64,000 nucleotides of DNA from Natrinema halophilum (GTDB taxonomy: Archaea > Halobacteriota > Halobacteria > Halobacteriales > Natrialbaceae), in the NCBI RefSeq assembly GCF_013402815.2, contig NZ_CP084880.1, positions 62,001 through 126,000 on the forward strand. The letters run 5' to 3'. Within the stretch, counting starts at the first letter, position 1, and the number at the start of each line of letters is the position of its first letter. This document shows positions 1 through 7,263 of this stretch, one piece after another. The notes below the pieces were generated by a model. It was given only the letters and a program-made list of their open reading frames with translations. It did not search any database and had not been told where the DNA came from. The translations under genes were made by a program, and so were the position numbers.

Positions 1-142
1 GATCGCCGTTGATGACGGGCTGTAGGGCTGAAATATACTGCTGTAGCTCTTCATCGCGACCGACAATCTCCTCTGGTTGGTAATCTTCTCGGAGGACATC
101 TCGCTCCTGAAAGATATCTGTGTCAGGCTGGAACAAGCCCAT
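1..142 (-). CDS. orc1: Orc1/Cdc6 replication initiator, N-terminal part (cut by window edge)
   Basis: The reverse strand from an ATG at 142 encodes 47 residues that run out of the left edge. They begin MGLFQPDTDIF and include LREDYQPEEIVGRDEEL and ALQPVING. This matches the conserved N-terminus of haloarchaeal Orc1/Cdc6 proteins just before the Walker A motif, which would lie outside the window. These AAA+ ATPases bind origin recognition boxes and load the MCM helicase. In haloarchaea the gene usually sits beside the origin it recognises, which agrees with the ORB-like repeats directly upstream. The short piece does not show which paralogue this is. The family call rests on memory of the family N-terminus. 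Confidence 0.85.
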   Translation of the reverse strand, partial: MGLFQPDTDIFQERDVLREDYQPEEIVGRDEELQQYISALQPVINGD

Positions 143-224
143 AGTATCTTGCCATAGCGTATTTGGGAACCAACATCGTGTCAAGTGCGTCCAGTGTGTC
201 TAGTGTCGCGTTGTCTACCCTCCC

Positions 225-246
225 CCCTCACCCTACTATGTCCAGT
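225..246 (-). repeat. ORB-like element 1 (reverse orientation)
   Basis: Read on the reverse strand, this element starts CACTGGACATAGTAGGGTG and continues into a G-rich run (GAGGGGGGAGGG, extending to about 216). It matches the forward element at 416-438 closely and points towards it. Confidence 0.65.
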
Positions 247-415
247 GCCTCCCCGGAATAGTACAGGAGACTCTGCTGACGAACAACTCTAAAATAAGAA
301 GTTTTAAGGGTGGTATTCATGAATTAGCCGAATGATAGCTAGCGGAGCACTGAGTTATAGATTTCTTGGATTGAGGAGACTATAACAGCTTTCCGATCAA
401 ACCGGCGCGCAAAGA

Positions 416-438
416 CACTGGACACAATGGGGTGGGTG
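416..438 (+). repeat. ORB-like element 2 (forward orientation)
   Basis: CACTGGACACAATGGGGTG is followed by GGTG. It shares the consensus CACTGGACAYARTRGGGTG with the reverse element at 225-246. The G-string after the core is typical of archaeal origin recognition boxes. Confidence 0.65.
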
Positions 439-456
439 TGTCCATAACTTCCGACT

Positions 457-499
457 TTTGGAAACCGGAATCGTCGGTGTGATTTGGAAACCGGAATCG
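457..499 (+). repeat. Two copies of a 17-bp direct repeat at the putative origin
   Basis: TTTGGAAACCGGAATCG occurs at 457-473 and again, identically, at 483-499, a spacing of 26 bp. The GGAAAC core recalls the TGGAAAC part of other haloarchaeal ORBs, so these may be binding sites for an Orc protein or another regulator. Confidence 0.75.
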
Positions 500-571
500 C
501 AGTGGAAATGTGCTTAACTTTTCTGTCCCTCGCTCCGACGAACCAGATTGTTTGAGTCCATGGATGTCGTT

Positions 572-1127
572 CTAATTCCAGTCAAGGGGAGACAGCATCG
601 GTACTCTCTGATCGGAGATTCGGGAACGGAGTTGAATCGGCGTGAGTCGTTCAATCTCAGGGCTGTAGCTGAGTGAAGTAGCGGAATCAATTCGTGTACC
701 GTCAGTTGGCATGGTTTTGCAGAGTTCACTGCTGTCCTCGTCAGGAGATCCGTGGTAGGGGTTATCGACGAAGTCGGTAGAGACGATTCTCGACCTTGAC
801 CAGTCGAGAATTGTCATGGAGAGGTGGCGAAACAGGTGTTTGCGGCCATTTCGAACTGGTCACCCTGAAGCGAAGCGTGTGGAGCCAGCCCATGACAGTG
901 TCGTCGCAGGACGTGTCGTCTGTCTGGATAGTCACGTCCCAAACGGACGACTGATTGACACTGGCCAGAGTGACGACAGGCCAGATATCTCCGGAATCAA
1001 GGGCTCACCTCTCGATTCCATCCATCGGGTGATATCCGATCACATCAGCCGCTACTTCTTTGGCATCTGTCGCCGAAAGAACACCGTCTGGTTCGGGGAG
1101 ATCTAACGCACTTACCGAACTAGACAT
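572..1127 (-). pseudogene. Decayed IS transposase N-terminal region
   Basis: From an ATG at 1127 the reverse strand reads 40 codons to a TGA at 1005-1007. The same frame then continues with protein-like sequence (DSGDIWPVV, then SVNQSSVWDVTIQ, then CDDTVMGWLHTL). Homology-like sequence switches frame at about 850-880 and goes on as LSMTILDWSRSRIVSTD and FVDNPYHG (749-772), then a segment ending PTDGT. The region resembles the N-terminal half of haloarchaeal DDE transposases, where a VDNPYHG-like block carries a catalytic Asp. An internal stop, a frameshift and loss of the C-terminal half mark it as a remnant. The exact IS family is uncertain. The gap 1128-1308 to lpdA shows nothing further. 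Confidence 0.6.
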
Positions 1128-1308
1128 CTTCCTCAATCAGAGCGACGCTTCGGCTCCGCTGTTTTCACCGGTTGGCAAGCACCGAAAGCAATCACAGTTC
1201 GCAACGCAAGCCTCGACAGGATCGATGGCACATCCTCTGTACGTGTATGGAAAGTGACAAATAGGCCAATCCGTAGATTCAAAACCTGGGGGTTCGTTCA
1301 CCGACCAC

Positions 1309-2739
1309 ATGGTTGTCGGCAACAATACTACCAGCACAGACGTATTGGTAATCGGTGGTGGACCAGGGGGGTACGTGGCCGCCATCCGTGCGTCCCAACT
1401 CGGCCTCGACGTCACGCTCGTCGAAAAGGAGGCCTACGGCGGCACTTGCCTCAATCACGGCTGCATCCCCTCGAAAGCGCTCGTCTCGGCGACGGAACTC
1501 GCCCATCGCGCCGGTACTGCCGAACACATGGGCGTTCATGCCGACCCCGCCATCGACCTCCAGGGTGTGATCAACTGGAAGGACGACGTCGTCGAGCAGC
1601 TTACGAGCGGTGTCGAGAAACTCTGCAAGGGCAACGGCGTCAATCTAATCGAGGGCACAGCCGAATTCGCCGACGAGACCACAGCGCGTATCGTCCACGA
1701 TGGCGAAGGCCAGGGCACCCAAGCCATCGAGTTCGAGCACGCCATCGTCGCAACTGGAAGCCGACCGATCGAACTTCCTGGCTTCCCGTTCACCGACGAG
1801 CACGTCCACTCCTCGCGGGAAGCGCTCGCGTTTGACCACCTCCCGGATCGCCTGCTGGTCGTCGGTGCGGGCTACATCGGTATGGAACTGGCCACTGTGT
1901 TTGCGACGGCTGGCAGCGAGGTCACCGTCGTCGAACAACTCAACGAGGCTCTGCCGACCTACGAGGACGACATCACTCGAATCGTCCGCAAAAGCGCCAG
2001 CGACCGCGGCATAGAATTCAACTTCGGTGAAGCCGCCAGTAGCTACGAGGATACTGGCCATGGCCTCGTCGTCGAGACTGAGTCCGAGGACGGACAAGTG
2101 TCCGAGTACGAGTGCGACGAGATTCTCGTCGCCGTGGGCCGCCGGCCAGTTACCGACACGCTGGGGTTGGACGCCATCGGCCTGGAACCCGATGAGAACG
2201 GGTTCCTCCCGACCGACGACCAGGCGCGGACCGACGTCGAAACAGTATTCGCCATCGGTGACGTCGCTGGTGAACCGATGCTCGCCCACGCGGCGATGCA
2301 CGAGGGCCACGTCGCCGCGGAGGTCGCGGCGGGCGAACCGGCGGCGCTGGACGCCCGGACGATACCAGCCGTCGTCTTTACCGACCCCGAGGTAGCAACG
2401 GTAGGGCTGACTGAAGCTGAGGCAGAGTCAGCGGGCTTCGATCCCAACGTCGGGGAGTTCCAGCTCAGCGCGAACGGGCGGGCGCTCACTCGCAACGAGT
2501 CCAACGGGTTCGTTCGAGTTGTTGCCTCGAGCGACGGCGAATTCATCCTCGGCGCACAAATCGTCAGCCCGGACGCCTCCGAGCTCGTGGCGGAGCTTGG
2601 CCTGGCGATCGAGATTGGTGCCGTGCTTGAAGACGTCGCCGCTACCGTCCACGCCCACCCGACGCTATCCGAAGCAGTCAAGGAAGCCGCCGCGAACGCA
2701 CGCGGAGAGGCGATCCATTCGCTCAACCGGTCCCATTAG
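1309..2739 (+). CDS. lpdA: Dihydrolipoamide dehydrogenase (E3)
   Basis: A 476-residue FAD/NAD flavoprotein that reoxidises dihydrolipoamide in 2-oxoacid dehydrogenase or glycine cleavage complexes. Visible motifs are the FAD-binding GGGPGG at residues 16-21, the redox pair in GGTCLNHGCIPSK (Cys47, Cys52), the NAD-binding VVGAGYIGMEL near 186, the second FAD block AIGDVAGEPMLAHAA, and the C-terminal HPTLSE with the catalytic His/Glu pair near 450/455. The length is normal for the family. The gene stands alone here: no E1 or E2 genes lie in the window, so its complex is encoded elsewhere or it acts independently. The start is the first ATG after the upstream non-coding region. Confidence 0.95.
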   Translation: MVVGNNTTSTDVLVIGGGPGGYVAAIRASQLGLDVTLVEKEAYGGTCLNHGCIPSKALVSATELAHRAGTAEHMGVHADPAIDLQGVINWKDDVVEQLTSGVEKLCKGNGVNLIEGTAEFADETTARIVHDGEGQGTQAIEFEHAIVATGSRPIELPGFPFTDEHVHSSREALAFDHLPDRLLVVGAGYIGMELATVFATAGSEVTVVEQLNEALPTYEDDITRIVRKSASDRGIEFNFGEAASSYEDTGHGLVVETESEDGQVSEYECDEILVAVGRRPVTDTLGLDAIGLEPDENGFLPTDDQARTDVETVFAIGDVAGEPMLAHAAMHEGHVAAEVAAGEPAALDARTIPAVVFTDPEVATVGLTEAEAESAGFDPNVGEFQLSANGRALTRNESNGFVRVVASSDGEFILGAQIVSPDASELVAELGLAIEIGAVLEDVAATVHAHPTLSEAVKEAAANARGEAIHSLNRSH

Positions 2740-3067
2740 CCGCTTGTGACGACGTCATCTCGGCCGAATCAGTAGCACCGAAGCAGCGCCTAATGCACTG
2801 ACGACGGTAAGCTAAAACATGCTGTTCTGGATGACGAAGGCCGATTAGCTGGGAGACGCGGAATTTCCCATCACCTTCACAGAACAAGAGCGTTAAAAGT
2901 TGGAGTCGAGCGGAGCGCACTTGGAACGGAGTCCTTGATCCCCGAATTCCCGTCGAAGAAATGCTTAGAGAAGAGATTACTGCAGGGTCTTCCGCATGGA
3001 ACCAGCCGATCTGAACACTGTCAAAACAGCGGTTCGTTCATTCAAATGCCGACTCATCGTGGCCACG
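2740..3067. other. Convergent intergenic region
   Basis: These 328 bp lie between the 3' ends of lpdA and the mrp-type gene. I see no coding region with protein-like composition and no clear hairpin. It probably holds the two terminators. Confidence 0.5.
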
Positions 3068-4228
3068 TCAAAGCTTGTTAATCTGGGCAGCTATTCGGGT
3101 TGCTGTGAGGTTTAGCGCACCTCGAGCCCCACCGCCGTCATCACGGAGTGAGATCGGCGGAAGACTCGACGGCCGCTCCCGTTCTGCGCGCGTCTGGGGG
3201 AGTTGGAGTCGTCCGATACCAGGGACCGACACACCGGGCGGTTTCGAGTCGTCGTCGGTCTCACCGTCAAGCGTCCCCACCGCGGAATCGAGCGGAATGG
3301 CACCAAGTAACGGGACGCTGAACTCTTCACACAACCTGCTGGCCCCGCCAGAATCGAATATTTCGTGGGCGGAACCGCAATCAGGACACTCGAAGCTCGT
3401 CATATTTTCGACGATGCCCAGCACGGGAACGTCATACTCGGCGAAGCCACGGAGACCACGGCGCGCATCGTCGAGAGCCACTAGCTGCGGTGTCGTAACG
3501 ATGACTGCGCCCGTAACCGGCAAATGCTGGATAAGCGACAGTTGGGCGTCGCCGGTCCCCGGGGGCATATCGACGATCAGGTAGTCCAGTGCGCCCCAGG
3601 CTACGTCGCCGAACAGTTGCTTGATGAACTCGTCGACGAGCGGTCCACGCCAGATGACTGGATCGTCTTCTCCGGTGATGAATCCGATACTCATGACCTT
3701 CACGCCGTGAGCTTCACGTGGGACCATCTCGTCAGCCTGCGTTGCCCCTGGCTTCCGTTCTCCGAGGCCAAGCATAGCAGGCGCATTCGGGCCGTACACG
3801 TCCGCATCCAGAAGTCCAACGGAGGCACCGGCCTCTGAGAGTGCAGTTGCGATATTTACCGCGATGGTACTTTTACCGACTCCACCTTTGCCGCTGCTGA
3901 CTGCCACGACGTTCTTGACGTCGGGAATGAACTCGACCCGAGTACCGGGATCGGAAACGACCGGCTCGAACCGGCATTCGACCGTCGAGACGCTATCGAT
4001 GGCCTGTACGGCACGTCGCACGTCGCGTTCGACGACTGCTCGGAGGCTATCCGACGGAACTGGGAGGGTCACCGTCACTATTACTGCGTCGTCGATGATT
4101 GTCACATCAAACGCCTCGAGCGCGGTGACGTCCGGGAACCGGACATCCTCTCCAATCGAGGCCGCTGCGAGCGCGCTCGATACCGCCTCGGCGGTATCGG
4201 ACTGGTCTTCCTGCATGGAATCAGTCAT
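3068..4228 (-). CDS. apbC: Mrp/NBP35-type Fe-S cluster carrier P-loop ATPase
   Basis: A 386-residue protein with an N-terminal MIP18/DUF59-like domain (about 15-95), then a deviant Walker A KGGVGKST (114-121), the switch motif DMPPGTGD and a CPDC pair in FECPDCG that would hold a bridging Fe-S cluster. The family transfers [4Fe-4S] clusters to apoproteins in the cytoplasm. The ATG at 4228 overlaps the stop of the molybdoenzyme gene by 8 bp (ATGACTGA), so the two are translationally coupled. The carrier is likely dedicated to maturing this cluster-rich enzyme. An alternative ATG lies at 4216. The C-terminus carries about 50 residues beyond the usual Mrp core, ending TRIAAQINKL. Confidence 0.9.
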   Translation of the reverse strand: MTDSMQEDQSDTAEAVSSALAAASIGEDVRFPDVTALEAFDVTIIDDAVIVTVTLPVPSDSLRAVVERDVRRAVQAIDSVSTVECRFEPVVSDPGTRVEFIPDVKNVVAVSSGKGGVGKSTIAVNIATALSEAGASVGLLDADVYGPNAPAMLGLGERKPGATQADEMVPREAHGVKVMSIGFITGEDDPVIWRGPLVDEFIKQLFGDVAWGALDYLIVDMPPGTGDAQLSLIQHLPVTGAVIVTTPQLVALDDARRGLRGFAEYDVPVLGIVENMTSFECPDCGSAHEIFDSGGASRLCEEFSVPLLGAIPLDSAVGTLDGETDDDSKPPGVSVPGIGRLQLPQTRAERERPSSLPPISLRDDGGGARGALNLTATRIAAQINKL

Positions 4229-7200
4229 CGTCGCCGGCGGCCGAGGAGGAACCGGCATAGTCCGAACCGCGGTCGACATCCCACTTATCGGGCCGTCCCA
4301 CGGGACCGTCCACGTACCACGCGTCGTCTTGGCCGTCTTCGGTCGGGGGCGCGACCGGCCGCTTCAGCCATTTCGGACGACGCAACTTATTCGGGCCGGG
4401 TGCAGGCTTCGTATCCTCCTTCCATTCCCGATAAATCTCCATCGACTTGTCTGTGTCCACGTAGACGTCGCCGTAGTAATCGTCCTCTTTCGCGGGAATA
4501 ACGGTGACGTGCTGGTGCCAGCAGTGCATCCCCGAGATGGGGTCCGGATGCGGCGCGTGCGTGAGGTTCTGGGCCACGCCGCCGTCGTTCCACCAGACGC
4601 GTTCGCTGTCCGGATCGGTGCTCTCGAAGGGTTTGATCCCCTCTGTCTGGCGCATCCCCCACTGATTCTGCTCGTTGTCGAGATCGACTGTGACCTTTCC
4701 GTAGGGGTCACCACCCTCCTTGGAGTCGGTATCAACGTCTTCCCGGTCGATTTTCCACTGCCCCATGTGGTGGGACATCGCGATGATTCCGGGTTTGATA
4801 CTCTCGGTCACCCAGGCTTCGTTCACGAAGTAACCGATGTCAGTCTCGACACGGACGAGGTCGCCAGTCTCTACGCCGAGTCGGGCCGCGTCTTTCGTGT
4901 GAATCCAGACCGGATTGTTGTGGGATATCTCCTCTAGGTACTTGGAGTTCGAAGAGCGCGAGTGAATCTGAGTCGGCAGCCGGAAAGTCGGCACGAAAAC
5001 CATCTCATCTTCGTGGTAGTCGATTTCTTCCGGATGGACGTGGGATTTGATGTAGTGAGGAAGTGTGTACTTGTCGTCGTCCCAGCCCCATTCTTCCATC
5101 GTTTTCGAGTAGAACTGCTGTTTCCCGGTCGGAGTGGGGAACCCTCGCTTTGGCTCGCCGTCGACCATCACACCGAGCACATCCGAGCCATCTACTTCGG
5201 AGTAGTACTCCGGTTCCTCCCCGCGTCGAATCGTCCCGTAGTCGTCGACCCAGACGTCATCCTCTTCCAGAACGCTCTCGTCGAGGGGTTCCTCGTGGAT
5301 CTCGTAGTCGTTCGTCGATGCCTCGAATGCCCCGTGGTGTTTCATGTACTCCAGCGGGGTCATATCCTTCTCCTCGGCTAATTCGACGAGTTTGTCCTCG
5401 TTCTCAAAGATGTACCGGTAGTACTCGTCGATGGTCATTTTGACCGGCTCATCCCCGTCTCCGTCGCGGTACGGTGACTCGAAGTATTCGCGAATGCCGA
5501 GTTCGCCGTCCTCGTCGACCTTCCAGGAGAGGTCGAGCCAGAACTCGTCTTCCTCCCACACTTCACCCGGGTTAGCCTCGTACGTCCGATCTATGTTCTC
5601 ACCTTCGCGTTCGGCGTACTCGCGGTGGACGGGCTGTCGATAGGTGACCCAGGTGCCGGCGTGGGTCTCCTGACTCTGTATGTCGTGGCGTTCAGGACTG
5701 TGGCCCATCGGTAGAACGTAGTCGGCGAAGTAAGCCGTCTCATTCCAGGTGGGCGTGAGCGCGACGTGCATGCCGACCTTGTCCTCGTCGGTGAGTGCTT
5801 CGATCCACGAGAATCCGTCGGGGTACGTGTAGACGGGGTTGAATACCCGCGTGAAGTATACCGAGAGCTTCCCTCGCCCTTCTTTGAGGAAGTACGGGAG
5901 GAGCTGGCTCATCTCGTAATGACCGAACGGCCATTCCTCCGGGAGTTGCATTTCATCCCATAGCTTCTGGCGCGGCGGTTCGTTCGGAAGCTCCGGATCG
6001 AACTTGTGCCAGGCGTTAGGGGAGGTACCCCCCTCTGTGCCGACGCTTCCGGTGAGTACCGATAGGAAGTGAAGCGTCCGTGAAACCTGCCAGCCGCCCT
6101 TATTGCCCGAGGCAGCCGACCGCCAGATGTGACTGGCGAACTGGTTACCGGCTTTTCCGATCTTGCGGCCGATCTTCCGGATCTTCTCGGCGTCGACGCC
6201 GCTTTCAGCTTCGGCGTATTCGGGCGTGAAGTCGGCGTATATCTCCTGTAGAACTTCGATGTACGTCTCGAAGGTGACTTCGCGGTCTGGATGTTTCTCT
6301 TCGAGGAACTGCTGCCAGTTGACCCACGACTCCATGAATTCACGGTCGTACATCCCTTCGTCGATGATAACGTTGGCCATCGCCAGCAGCACCGCCGCCT
6401 CGCTGCCGGGCTGGGACGGCAGCCAGTAGTTCGCCATGGCTGCGGTGTTCGACAATCGTGGGTCGAGGACGGCGAGTTCGCCGCCTTCCATGACCCCCTC
6501 CATGATGCGCTGTGCGTGCGGATTGAAGTAGTGGCCCGACTCCAGGTGGGCCGATAGCAGCAGGATGAAGTCGGCGTTGGCGAAGTCGGCGCTCGGCCGG
6601 TCGTACTTGTGCCAGAGGCCATAGCCCGCCCGTGCACCAGCGCTACAGATGTTTGTGTGAGAGTTGTGTCCGTCAAGCCCCCACGCGTCGATCACGCGGT
6701 CCATGTACTCCTCGTGGCCGGGACGTCCGACGTGGTACGTGATCTCGTTTTCTCGTTCGTCCAGGATGGTCTCGCGCATCTCCGAGGCGATGTCGTCGAG
6801 GGCTTCTTCCCAGGAGATGCGTTTCCACTGGCCCGACCCGCGCGGCCCGTCCCGCTTGAGTGGATACTTGATCCGCTCCGGGTCGTTTAACTGGTTGATC
6901 GTTGCAGGCCCCTTGGCACAATTACGCCCGCGAGAGCCGGGGTGTTCGGGGTTCCCCTCGATTTTCCGGATATCGCCAGTTTCCTTGTCAATGTAGGTCA
7001 GGAGGCCGCAACCGGCTTCACAGTTGAAACAGGCCGTCGGGACGACCGAATAGTCGCGTGGTTCGCCTGACGATTCGTACTCCGTCCAGTCGTTCCACTT
7101 TTCCGGATCAGGGTAGGAACTCAGGCCGTCGATTCCAGCCGGCGTCACTCTGTCGCTCTGTCCTTGTCGTTGCTTCGGCGTGTCAGTCGATCGGTTCGAT

Positions 7201-7259
7201 ATCAGGCCGAGTTTCTCGGCGAACTTTTCTATCCGACTTGGATCAAAATCTTGTCCCAT
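4221..7259 (-). CDS. Molybdopterin oxidoreductase, catalytic subunit of a complex iron-sulfur molybdoenzyme
   Basis: A 1012-residue member of the DMSO reductase family. Residues 77-114 hold the N-terminal [4Fe-4S] motif C77-x2-C80-x3-C84-x29-C114. Cys205 in NICSAGAR sits where the Mo ligand is expected. The C-terminal MopB cofactor-binding domain includes SHNNPVWIHTKDAARLG and TGDLVRV. Sulfur/polysulfide, thiosulfate and tetrathionate reductases and several uncharacterised enzymes share this plan, so the substrate is open. There is no Tat RR motif in the first 70 residues, which suggests a cytoplasmic active site, unlike most haloarchaeal DmsA or NarG proteins. It starts 4 nt after the stop of the Fe-S/NrfD gene and overlaps the Fe-S carrier gene. 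Confidence 0.9.
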   Translation of the reverse strand: MGQDFDPSRIEKFAEKLGLISNRSTDTPKQRQGQSDRVTPAGIDGLSSYPDPEKWNDWTEYESSGEPRDYSVVPTACFNCEAGCGLLTYIDKETGDIRKIEGNPEHPGSRGRNCAKGPATINQLNDPERIKYPLKRDGPRGSGQWKRISWEEALDDIASEMRETILDERENEITYHVGRPGHEEYMDRVIDAWGLDGHNSHTNICSAGARAGYGLWHKYDRPSADFANADFILLLSAHLESGHYFNPHAQRIMEGVMEGGELAVLDPRLSNTAAMANYWLPSQPGSEAAVLLAMANVIIDEGMYDREFMESWVNWQQFLEEKHPDREVTFETYIEVLQEIYADFTPEYAEAESGVDAEKIRKIGRKIGKAGNQFASHIWRSAASGNKGGWQVSRTLHFLSVLTGSVGTEGGTSPNAWHKFDPELPNEPPRQKLWDEMQLPEEWPFGHYEMSQLLPYFLKEGRGKLSVYFTRVFNPVYTYPDGFSWIEALTDEDKVGMHVALTPTWNETAYFADYVLPMGHSPERHDIQSQETHAGTWVTYRQPVHREYAEREGENIDRTYEANPGEVWEEDEFWLDLSWKVDEDGELGIREYFESPYRDGDGDEPVKMTIDEYYRYIFENEDKLVELAEEKDMTPLEYMKHHGAFEASTNDYEIHEEPLDESVLEEDDVWVDDYGTIRRGEEPEYYSEVDGSDVLGVMVDGEPKRGFPTPTGKQQFYSKTMEEWGWDDDKYTLPHYIKSHVHPEEIDYHEDEMVFVPTFRLPTQIHSRSSNSKYLEEISHNNPVWIHTKDAARLGVETGDLVRVETDIGYFVNEAWVTESIKPGIIAMSHHMGQWKIDREDVDTDSKEGGDPYGKVTVDLDNEQNQWGMRQTEGIKPFESTDPDSERVWWNDGGVAQNLTHAPHPDPISGMHCWHQHVTVIPAKEDDYYGDVYVDTDKSMEIYREWKEDTKPAPGPNKLRRPKWLKRPVAPPTEDGQDDAWYVDGPVGRPDKWDVDRGSDYAGSSSAAGDDD

Positions 7260-7263
7260 GGTA

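Larger units (their letters stand above)
143..571. other. Putative replication origin beside orc1/cdc6
   Basis: This non-coding stretch upstream of the initiator gene has two ORB-like elements facing each other (225-246 reverse, 416-438 forward), each with a CACTGGACA core followed by a G-rich string. Between them is a more AT-rich stretch around 285-310 and an inverted repeat GTTATAG (354-360) / CTATAAC (380-386). Outside the forward element are two copies of a 17-bp direct repeat (457-473, 483-499). Three 9-bp near-repeats lie at 180-206. Inverted ORBs around an AT-rich unwinding element next to cdc6 is the known haloarchaeal oriC layout. Origin function here is inferred. Confidence 0.7.

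Noticed and set aside
816-1106. Forward-strand frame over the decayed transposase
   Set aside because: The reverse strand shows transposase-like sequence across the same bases, so the forward frame is a shadow.
1645-2726. Long reverse-strand frames inside lpdA
   Set aside because: They mirror the codon periodicity of lpdA, have Arg/Ser/Thr-rich products and no family resemblance, so they are shadows.
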